From assembly GCA_910579775.1 (NCBI GenBank), contig CAJTUE010000013.1:1-25740 (forward strand): DNA of 25,740 bases, in the 5' to 3' direction. Both the position numbers and the translations under genes were made by a program. Source of the stretch: an uncultured Oscillospiraceae bacterium (GTDB taxonomy: Bacteria; Bacillota; Clostridia; Oscillospirales; Oscillospiraceae). The stretch's first letter is position 1. Each line of letters opens with the position of its first letter. Positions 9,510-14,757 of this stretch are shown piece after piece. The notes under the pieces were generated by a model. The model was not told where the DNA came from and made no database searches. It was given only the letters and a program-made list of their open reading frames with translations.

Positions 9510-9515
9510 ATTATA
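9510..9515 (-). promoter_or_regulatory. Candidate -10 box for the RHS gene
   Basis: The reverse strand reads TATAAT here, about 120 nt before the RHS start. No convincing -35 box is found 16-18 nt upstream, so the promoter may be weak, activator-dependent or served by another sigma factor. Confidence 0.3.
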
Positions 9516-9565
9516 TTTATGTCCGCGCAAGGCGAATTTTGGAATATTTTCAGGAAAATTTTTTG

Positions 9566-9580
9566 TAGTAACTGTTACTA
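9566..9580. promoter_or_regulatory. Perfect 7-bp palindrome, candidate operator
   Basis: TAGTAAC-T-GTTACTA is a perfect inverted repeat with a one-base centre. It lies between the RHS start and the XRE-regulator start, roughly 55-70 nt upstream of the candidate RHS -10 box. Length and symmetry suit a dimeric HTH regulator. The XRE protein encoded next door is the obvious candidate ligand (inference). Confidence 0.5.
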
Positions 9581-9600
9581 TACCACAAATATGACTGTTA

Positions 9601-9671
9601 GGAAACACTTTCCTTCCTGTTTGGTCATATTCCAGGTGACAAATAGGCATTATAATAGTTCCTATAAGGAA
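9601..9671 (+). promoter_or_regulatory. Candidate promoter and operators of the XRE-sigma cassette
   Basis: A perfect -10 box TATAAT lies at 9651-9656 with no good -35 box at 16-18 nt. Two short perfect dyads flank it: GGAAA-CAC-TTTCC (9601-9613) and TTCCT-ATA-AGGAA (9659-9671), the second covering the expected transcription start. A further CCTGTTT/AAACAGG pair (9616-9622, 9670-9676) encloses the promoter. The arrangement fits autorepression by the XRE protein, which is inferred. Confidence 0.45.
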
Positions 9672-9688
9672 ACAGGGAGGAATGCCGC

Positions 9689-10039
9689 ATGGAGGAAGGA
9701 AAGCTCAAGCAAACCCTGATGACCTTGATAGGAAACAATGTTCGTCAGTGCCGAATGGAACGCGGACTGACACAGGAAGAGCTGGCGAACATGGTGGAGG
9801 TCGACCCGTCAACGATCGCTCGGATCGAAGGCGGCAGCAGAATGATGAGCATCTTGAATCTTCACGCCGTGGCCGAGGCTTTAAACGTCAGTTATGACGC
9901 TCTGCTCCGTGGCAGCGATGTGGATGCCCGTATTGGAAATATCGTTGCAAAGCTTTCCGGTCAGACTACCGATGAATTGGCATATTTGGAGCAGGTCATT
10001 CAGACAGTGATCGACTATGGCGCCAGAGACCGAGCTTGA
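9689..10039 (+). CDS. XRE-family HTH transcriptional regulator
   Basis: 116 residues. A Cro/CI-type helix-turn-helix spans about 17-72, with the recognisable pattern RxERGLTQEELANMVEVDPSTIARIEGG. A short C-terminal helical region (about 85-112) probably dimerises. It would bind DNA as a dimer and act in the cytoplasm as a repressor. The ATG is preceded by AGGGAGG at 8 nt. It is divergent from the RHS gene and first in the cassette with the ECF sigma gene. Palindromes in the 300-bp intergenic region are plausible targets. Family assignment is secure; target and effector are not visible. Confidence 0.9.
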   Translation: MEEGKLKQTLMTLIGNNVRQCRMERGLTQEELANMVEVDPSTIARIEGGSRMMSILNLHAVAEALNVSYDALLRGSDVDARIGNIVAKLSGQTTDELAYLEQVIQTVIDYGARDRA

Positions 10040-10056
10040 CGCACGCATAACGAAAC

Positions 10057-10091
10057 GGCCCGGCAAGGAGAACGCCCCTGCCGGGTCATTT
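10057..10091 (+). terminator. Weak intrinsic terminator between XRE and sigma genes
   Basis: Stem GGCCCGGCA (10057-10065) pairs with TGCCGGGTC (10079-10087), nine pairs including one G-T, and is followed by ATTTTAC. It would uncouple XRE transcription from the sigma factor gene, or act as a partial attenuator. The T-run is short. Confidence 0.55.
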
Positions 10092-10133
10092 TACAGAAAA
10101 AAGCCTTACAAAGAGAGATGGGAGGGAAGGGGC

Positions 10134-10634
10134 TTGACGCCAGAGCAGGAAACAATGTTTGAACAGTTCTACCGGGAAAATCTGCACACATTGATCGTCC
10201 ATGCCTATTGCTTTACGGCAGATTGGCAGCAGGCAAAAGATGTGGTGCAGGATGCTTTCGCCAAAACTATGGAGCCCAAGAAGACCAAGGAGTTTTTTGC
10301 CAGCAAGAACCAAATCGGATGGATGAAGAATATGGTCAAGAATACCGCAAGAAACGCCGTGCGGTCCCGCAACCGTCAACTCAAGTGGTTGATCTCTTAT
10401 GAGGAATATGCGTCATTGTCCACCACAGATGATTACTCGAGTGACCATGACCCAATGGAGAGGTGTAAGAGCCTTCTGACAGAGGATGAGCTATACTTGC
10501 TCAAGTGTCTTGCGTTGGATAAACGCTCTTACATAGATGTCGCTGATGAACTGGGGATATCTATGTGGGCCTGTTATAAACGAGCCAAGAAGATAAAGGA
10601 TAAGCTCCGCAAAGAGCTGGAGGACGAAAAATAA
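10134..10634 (+). CDS. ECF-like RNA polymerase sigma factor
   Basis: 166 residues from the start chosen. Region 2 is visible at about 8-85 (FEQFYRENLHTL, then AKDVVQDAFAK) and region 4 at about 112-160 (LLTEDELYLLKCLALDKRSY, then an HTH with ELGISMWACYKRAKKIK). It would direct RNA polymerase to a small regulon and be held by the membrane protein encoded next. The reading frame is open back to an ATG at 10017 inside the XRE gene, but that stretch contains the terminator hairpin and encodes nothing sigma-like. The TTG at 10134 has GGAGG 8 nt upstream and puts region 2 at the N-terminus as expected, so TTG is chosen. ATG 10155 is an alternative without a good ribosome site. Confidence 0.85.
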   Translation: MTPEQETMFEQFYRENLHTLIVHAYCFTADWQQAKDVVQDAFAKTMEPKKTKEFFASKNQIGWMKNMVKNTARNAVRSRNRQLKWLISYEEYASLSTTDDYSSDHDPMERCKSLLTEDELYLLKCLALDKRSYIDVADELGISMWACYKRAKKIKDKLRKELEDEK

Positions 10635-10695
10635 TTTTTCATTTTCGTTCCAATGTGACGGTGCTGCGGACATATTTATATAGGGGGGGTAAGCA

Positions 10696-11595
10696 ATGGC
10701 TGGGCAAAACAGCGGGCCCAAACGCTACGATTTTCTGGAAGGACTCAGTATGAATGAACTGGAGGAACTGCTTCGCAAAAGTGCGGAACTAGGCCAGGAC
10801 GATGAAGATGCGTTTATTGACGCAGTCGCGGAGGTGATCATGCGCAAAGAGAAAGAAAACCCTACCGGGTGTCTGCCGGACGTAGATGACGCATGGCGCG
10901 AGTTCCAAACACATTTCAATACTCCGGAAGGACAGGGGCTGTCCCTTTATCCAGACGAGGCAGACGACGAAATCGGACAAGCCGCACCACCCAAGCCAAA
11001 GAAAAAACGGAAGGTGTTCACGCTTCGGCGTTTTGCGGTGGCAGCAGTTATTGCCGCACTGTATTTCGCCACCATCCTGCCCACCGCTCTGGGGTATGAA
11101 AATGTGTTCATCATGGTGGGAAGCTGGAACGATACTCTTTTCCATTTTGTGTTCCCGGGGCAAGATCCAAACCCCGCAGACACTCCAACAGATGAAGAGT
11201 ATGAGTCGCTCCAAGATGCGCTGGATCAAAATGGGGTGCAGATTCCTGTTGCGCCCCAAATCCCCAGCGAGTTTGACCTCGTGACAATAAAGGTGACACA
11301 GTACCCGGAATACGGAAGGATCGACTATAACGCGTTCTACCAAGTGGGGCAAACAGATGAGCAGAATATGTCCATTTATATCATCCAGCAAGATAAACCA
11401 ATAAGCACCCGTTCTTATGAAAAAGATGGAACATTTGTTGAAATTTACCCAGTTAACGGAATAGAACACTACATATATGAGAACAACGGCCGAATTTCTG
11501 TTACATGGTATACGGATGTATTTGAATGCTCTCTCCGTGGGCACATAACCGTGGATGAAGCGAGAAGTATGATAGATTCAATTTACGAAAGGTAG
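10696..11595 (+). CDS. Membrane anti-sigma-like protein, DUF4367-like extracellular domain
   Basis: 299 residues. The N-terminal part (1-105) is cytoplasmic, acidic and helical and would bind the sigma factor. A lysine/arginine-rich stop region (about 97-110) precedes one membrane helix at about 112-133. The exported part (about 140-299) resembles DUF4367 domains, which commonly sit downstream of ECF sigma genes in Firmicutes. It lies 61 nt after the sigma gene with a GGGGGG ribosome site. No zinc-binding HxxxCxxC motif is seen, so it is not a classical ZAS anti-sigma factor. The sensed signal is unknown. Role inferred from topology and position. Confidence 0.8.
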   Translation: MAGQNSGPKRYDFLEGLSMNELEELLRKSAELGQDDEDAFIDAVAEVIMRKEKENPTGCLPDVDDAWREFQTHFNTPEGQGLSLYPDEADDEIGQAAPPKPKKKRKVFTLRRFAVAAVIAALYFATILPTALGYENVFIMVGSWNDTLFHFVFPGQDPNPADTPTDEEYESLQDALDQNGVQIPVAPQIPSEFDLVTIKVTQYPEYGRIDYNAFYQVGQTDEQNMSIYIIQQDKPISTRSYEKDGTFVEIYPVNGIEHYIYENNGRISVTWYTDVFECSLRGHITVDEARSMIDSIYER

Positions 11596-11603
11596 TGGAA
11601 TAT

Positions 11604-12038
11604 ATGACTAGAAAAACATATCGTATTATCAGCGTTCTTTTGCTGATTGCCTGTATGTTGACGGTTACGACCGCCAGCGCATCGGAGATCGTCCCTTATG
11701 CCAGCGACCAAATCGATGCCTATGACGGCAACGCCATCTCTTGTGGCAACGGCAAATTGGCTATTGAGTTTTCTATAGAGGGAACCGGAATCATGAAAAA
11801 ACTCGGATCGTCTGAAATCACAATTTACGAGAAGTATGGTAAAGACGGCTGGATGATTGCAAAAGCATTTACCGAAAAAGACGATGGCATGACTGTCTCC
11901 GCTACAAACTCCTATGGCACGACGATGTACTTTAACGGCATTAAGGGGACGCAGTACAAGGTCGTTATCACGGTCTTTGCCACCGACTATGACAACGTCA
12001 AAGACTCCAGGACGGTCACCCGTTACGTCACGGCCTGA
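11604..12038 (+). CDS. Small exported protein of unknown function
   Basis: 144 residues. Basic N-terminus, hydrophobic stretch (about 8-23) and signal peptidase I-like site after Ala-Ser-Ala (about 26). The string LIAC at 14-17 also fits a lipobox, so a lipoprotein cannot be excluded. The mature part (about 115 residues) is beta-rich and resembles the small secreted DUF6147-type proteins of clostridia, but this is tentative. A GTG at 11595 overlaps the preceding stop (TAGTG) yet has no properly spaced ribosome site; ATG 11604 has GAAAGG 11 nt upstream and is preferred. It is the last gene of the cassette and may be a cell-surface effector or signal of the sigma/anti-sigma pair. Confidence 0.75.
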   Translation: MTRKTYRIISVLLLIACMLTVTTASASEIVPYASDQIDAYDGNAISCGNGKLAIEFSIEGTGIMKKLGSSEITIYEKYGKDGWMIAKAFTEKDDGMTVSATNSYGTTMYFNGIKGTQYKVVITVFATDYDNVKDSRTVTRYVTA

Positions 12039-12080
12039 TTTACTCTAACAACACAGCCATCAACACTACCCCCTAAAACG

Positions 12081-12123
12081 GAAGGTGGGCGTTCCCCCAA
12101 GGGATCGCCCACCTTCTATTTTT
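12081..12123 (+). terminator. Strong intrinsic terminator of the XRE-sigma cassette
   Basis: Perfect 11-bp stem GAAGGTGGGCG (12081-12091) with CGCCCACCTTC (12106-12116), a 14-nt loop and the tail TATTTTTC. It closes the operon after the small exported protein. Confidence 0.92.
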
Positions 12124-12337
12124 CAACGGCCTGATCCCGCTTCATTTTTGTAGTTCAGGTCAAAAAGCATACAGAAATACGGCCGGCTTGTTGAGAAAAA
12201 CAAAGCCGTTGCATCGCAGGAGGCCAAGAAAAAATGATATCTTTTCGCATATCCCGCCCCAGCCTTTCACCCGCCCCCCCAAAAACAAAGCGCCGCCATG
12301 GGCACGACTGATACCGGACGGATATCTCGCCCCCGCG
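12124..12337. other. Gene-free spacer between two convergent transcription units
   Basis: The whole gap between genes is 12039-12389. Outside the two terminators I see no credible gene, tRNA, repeat or operator. Two short minus-strand reading frames exist but have no ribosome site or recognisable protein. Confidence 0.6.
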
Positions 12338-12386
12338 CAAAAAAGCAAAACAGCGCAAGCGGCCTGAGCGCCGCTTGCGCTGTTTT
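12338..12386 (-). terminator. Strong terminator of the SGNH hydrolase gene
   Basis: A perfect 16-bp stem: AAAACAGCGCAAGCGG (12347-12362) with CCGCTTGCGCTGTTTT (12371-12386) and an 8-nt loop. On the minus strand the stem is followed by TTTT, GC and TTTTTT. The stem begins 4 nt after the stop codon of the hydrolase gene. Confidence 0.92.
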
Positions 12387-12389
12387 CTT

Positions 12390-13334
12390 TCATTCGCCTT
12401 CGCCGGGCGGCGCTCCTTGGAACTGCTCGGTGAGGTGCGCCAGCCAGCGCACGTAGCCCTCTTTTTTGAAGTGGACGCCGTCGGTGGTCAGCTCCTCCGC
12501 CGTCTCTCCGTTCTCGTCCAAAAGCGTCTCCGGAACGCTCAGGAGGACCACGTCCTTTTCCTCGCAGACCTTCTCCAGCGCCTCGTTATAGCTGGCCACG
12601 CCCTCGTTGGTGATATAATAGGCCATCTTCTTTTCCTTGCACTTGGCAGTGTTCACCGGGATGAGGGCCTGGACATAGACCGTCGCGTCCGGCTGGCATT
12701 CCCGGATGGCGTCGATGACCTTGCCGTAGGCCGTGCCGAAGCCGTCGGGGTCGAAATACCCCAGCTCATTGACCCCCAGGGAGATGAGCACCTTCCCGTA
12801 CTTCCCCTCCGCCAGGGCGTCCAGCACCGATACCTTTTTGTCCCCCCGGGGTAAGACCTCCTTGCCGTTGGCCACCGCGTAGATGGAAAGCCCGGCGTGG
12901 TCCAGGAAGGTGGCCTCGGTGGTGATGCCGCTGTAGAGCCGCAGGCCCCCCACCCGGGAATCCCCGATAAACACCGCATCGGCAAACCACGCGCCGCCGT
13001 CCTCCGTCTTTGCAGGGTCGGTGGCGGGAGGCTCTTCCTGGCTCGGCGCGGTCGGCTCCACTGTGGCGGCGGGGAGGGTCGAGGGCGTTGGCTCCTCCGC
13101 CACCGTGGGCGGCGCCGAGGGCGGCACGGTCTCCTTGCCCTTGTCCGCCGGGTGGAAAACGCTTACGAGCCAGACCACCCCCAGCACCACCGCGCACAAC
13201 ACCAGGATCAGAACGCCCAGGCCCTGGGGCAAACGCCGCCTGCGCCTTCTCCGCCGGGGGCGGCGGTAGGCGTTTCGTTGGGGATATTGGCCGGGAGCCG
13301 GACCGTTCCCGACAGAGAAAAAGTCGTTGTCCAC
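12390..13334 (-). CDS. Membrane-anchored SGNH/GDSL hydrolase
   Basis: Residue numbers count from GTG 13343. A very arginine-rich cytoplasmic head (29-37) precedes one membrane helix (about 41-63), a Pro/Thr/Glu linker (about 70-112) and an extracellular SGNH fold. Block I is FIGDSR with Ser129, block III is LGVNELG with Asn192, block V is DGVH with Asp288 and His291: a complete catalytic set. Such anchored SGNH proteins in Firmicutes are usually esterases acting on cell-wall or exopolysaccharide acyl groups; the substrate cannot be read here. GTG 13343 abuts the GGGGAGG ribosome site with no spacing, while the in-frame GTG at 13334 is 8 nt from it, so 13334 is preferred (314 aa). Single-gene unit with its own promoter and terminator. 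Confidence 0.87.
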   Translation of the reverse strand: MDNDFFSVGNGPAPGQYPQRNAYRRPRRRRRRRRLPQGLGVLILVLCAVVLGVVWLVSVFHPADKGKETVPPSAPPTVAEEPTPSTLPAATVEPTAPSQEEPPATDPAKTEDGGAWFADAVFIGDSRVGGLRLYSGITTEATFLDHAGLSIYAVANGKEVLPRGDKKVSVLDALAEGKYGKVLISLGVNELGYFDPDGFGTAYGKVIDAIRECQPDATVYVQALIPVNTAKCKEKKMAYYITNEGVASYNEALEKVCEEKDVVLLSVPETLLDENGETAEELTTDGVHFKKEGYVRWLAHLTEQFQGAPPGEGE

Positions 13335-13377
13335 CCGGTTCACCTCCCCGTAGGACTGATCTCTCGCGGATGGGGGA

Positions 13378-13406
13378 ATTATATCCTATTTGTCACCCGT
13401 TGGCAA
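13378..13406 (-). promoter_or_regulatory. Sigma-A promoter of the SGNH hydrolase gene
   Basis: Reading the minus strand: -35 TTGCCA (13406-13401), 17-nt spacer, -10 TATAAT (13383-13378). The leader to the GTG start is about 40 nt. Confidence 0.85.
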
Positions 13407-13411
13407 GAGCG

Positions 13412-13440
13412 TTGCCACATTTTTTGACACGTGATATCAT
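13412..13440 (+). promoter_or_regulatory. Sigma-A promoter of the second sigma/anti-sigma operon
   Basis: -35 TTGCCA (13412-13417), 17-nt spacer, -10 TATCAT (13435-13440), five of six matches. It is back to back with the hydrolase promoter, only 5 nt between the -35 boxes. A TTGACA at 13424-13429 has no matching -10 box. Confidence 0.7.
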
Positions 13441-13442
13441 GG

Positions 13443-13463
13443 TATGGACTTGGACAGTCCATA
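13443..13463. promoter_or_regulatory. Perfect 8-bp dyad over the transcription start, candidate operator
   Basis: TATGGACT and AGTCCATA are perfect inverted arms around a 5-base centre. The dyad starts 3 nt after the -10 box and so covers the expected start site of the sigma operon. A run of six T follows at 13468. Operator is favoured over terminator because transcription would begin inside it. Confidence 0.55.
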
Positions 13464-13514
13464 AAACTTTTTTGCCCCGGTGAGATATTTTCCTCCCCTG
13501 AGGGATATTCTCTG

Positions 13515-13528
13515 TGAAAGCGCTTTCC
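13515..13528. promoter_or_regulatory. cre-like operator (CcpA/LacI family)
   Basis: TGAAAGCGCTTTCC matches the catabolite-responsive element consensus TGAAAGCGCTTTCA at 13 of 14 positions, and its inner 12 bases are a perfect palindrome. It lies about 70 nt downstream of the predicted start site and 40 nt before the TTG start codon, a position used for roadblock repression. Confidence 0.6.
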
Positions 13529-13567
13529 AACCAAGCCCCACGCCACCGCCCGCAAGGAGGGATCTGT

Positions 13568-14056
13568 TTGACCAACGACGCCTTTGAAAGACTGGCCCGC
13601 GCCTACGGCGACGCCGTCTTCCGGGTGGCCTTCCACGCCCTGGGCAGCCGTATGGACGCGGAGGACGTGTCCCAAACCGCGCTGCTCAAGCTCTATCAGA
13701 CGGACAAGCCCTTCGCCAGCGACGACCACGCCAAGCACTGGCTGCTGCGGGTCACTGTCAACGAGTGCCGCAAGCTCCTGCGCGCCCCCTGGCGCAAGCG
13801 GGTCCTCCCTCTGGAGGACTACGACGCCCCCACTTCCGCCTCTGAGGACCACAGCGACGTGCTGGCCGCGGTGATGGCCCTGAAGCCCAAGTACCGGCTG
13901 TGCGTGTATCTCTACTACTACGAAGACTGGTCCGTCCGGGAGGTGGCCCGTGCCCTGGAGGCCAGAGAGTCCACCGTGCAGACCTGGCTGGCACGGGCCC
14001 GGGAGAAGCTGAAACAGACCCTGTCCGGTGAACAGGAGGCCAAAGACTATGTTTGA
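13568..14056 (+). CDS. ECF RNA polymerase sigma factor
   Basis: 162 residues from TTG 13568. Region 2 spans about 4-72 (LARAYGDAVFRVAFHALGSRMDAEDVSQTALLKLY-type pattern) and region 4 spans about 98-150 (HTH with VREVARALEARESTVQTWLARAREKL). It would direct polymerase to envelope or stress genes. The frame is open to GTG 13514, but AAGGAGG (13554-13560) lies 7 nt before TTG 13568, which also gives the usual ECF N-terminus; the 18 extra codons would contain the cre-like site. It overlaps the downstream anti-sigma-like gene by 8 nt in an ATGTTTGA junction, so the two are translationally coupled. Family certain, regulon unknown. Confidence 0.9.
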   Translation: MTNDAFERLARAYGDAVFRVAFHALGSRMDAEDVSQTALLKLYQTDKPFASDDHAKHWLLRVTVNECRKLLRAPWRKRVLPLEDYDAPTSASEDHSDVLAAVMALKPKYRLCVYLYYYEDWSVREVARALEARESTVQTWLARAREKLKQTLSGEQEAKDYV

Positions 14057-14645
14057 TCCCAACACCTATCGTGAAGCCTGTGCCCGGCTCACCCCGGGCG
14101 CGGAGAAACTGGAGGAAATGATCGCCATGACTGAGAATACCAACCGCAAGAAGCATTTTTCCCGCCCCATCAAAACCGTGCTCATCGCCGCCGCCTGTGT
14201 GGCCGCCCTGTGCGTCACCGCCATGGCCGCCCCGGCGGTGCAGAAGCTGTTCATGTCCTTTTCCGTCACCTTCACCGACCAGAACGGCAACATCCAGGAC
14301 GCCCAGATGTTTATCTGTCCCGATCTGGCATTGGAGAAGCGGGACGGCAAGGACATCCTCACCGTAGACGGCAAGGAGATCGACGTGACCGACGCCTTCG
14401 CCAAGGACGGCAAATATGTCCTGGAGGAAGACGGCGCCACTGTCACCGTCACCCCTGACGGCCAGGTGGAGGTCTGTACAGAGGTTAACGGCGACCCCAT
14501 CGTTTACACCTTCAGCCTCACCGGCAATGACGCCTTCGGCGTTGGCTCGTTCTCCGTAGACGACGAAGAGCTCACCGGCGGCGAGATCGGCAGCTATATT
14601 GTCACCGATCAAAACGGCGCGATGGAGGTCACCCCCGCCGAGTAA
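14049..14645 (+). CDS. Membrane anti-sigma-like protein
   Basis: 198 residues from ATG 14049, which has AGGAGG 9 nt upstream. A short cytoplasmic N-terminus (1-40, basic near the membrane), one membrane helix (about 41-61) and an exported, acidic, beta-rich domain of about 135 residues that I do not recognise. Translational coupling to the ECF sigma gene is the main argument for an anti-sigma role; the cytoplasmic part carries no zinc motif. An upstream GTG at 14028 is a less likely start. A strong terminator follows. Confidence 0.8.
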   Translation: MFDPNTYREACARLTPGAEKLEEMIAMTENTNRKKHFSRPIKTVLIAAACVAALCVTAMAAPAVQKLFMSFSVTFTDQNGNIQDAQMFICPDLALEKRDGKDILTVDGKEIDVTDAFAKDGKYVLEEDGATVTVTPDGQVEVCTEVNGDPIVYTFSLTGNDAFGVGSFSVDDEELTGGEIGSYIVTDQNGAMEVTPAE

Positions 14646-14668
14646 ACCCAACCTGCCTTGTTCTTGGG

Positions 14669-14695
14669 AAAACCGCCCCTCATGGGGCGGTTTTT
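14669..14695 (+). terminator. Intrinsic terminator of the second sigma operon
   Basis: Stem AAAACCGCCCC (14669-14679) with GGGGCGGTTTT (14684-14694), loop TCAT, tail TTTTTC. Its T-run touches the -35 box of the polA promoter. Confidence 0.92.
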
Positions 14696-14696
14696 C

Positions 14697-14725
14697 TTGC
14701 CCTTGAAGGGGAAAGCTGGTATAAT
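14697..14725 (+). promoter_or_regulatory. Sigma-A promoter of the polA-rimI-GNAT-tsaD operon
   Basis: -35 TTGCCC (14697-14702), 17-nt spacer, -10 TATAAT (14720-14725). Leader to the ATG is about 25 nt and contains AAGGAGG (14743-14749). Confidence 0.8.
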
Positions 14726-14757
14726 ATTATGAACAGATCTCTAAGGAGGCCAAGCCC

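Noticed and set aside
10789..11544. 251-codon minus-strand frame opposite the anti-sigma-like gene
   Set aside because: No ribosome site, no recognisable protein, and the plus-strand gene has clear topology and operon context.
13424..13429. TTGACA as the -35 box of the second sigma operon
   Set aside because: No acceptable -10 box lies 16-18 nt downstream, whereas TTGCCA at 13412 has a 17-nt spacer to TATCAT.
13443..13474. 8-bp dyad plus T-run as a terminator
   Set aside because: The best promoter starts transcription inside the dyad, so an RNA hairpin could not form from it; operator is more likely. A terminator for leftward or upstream transcription cannot be fully excluded.
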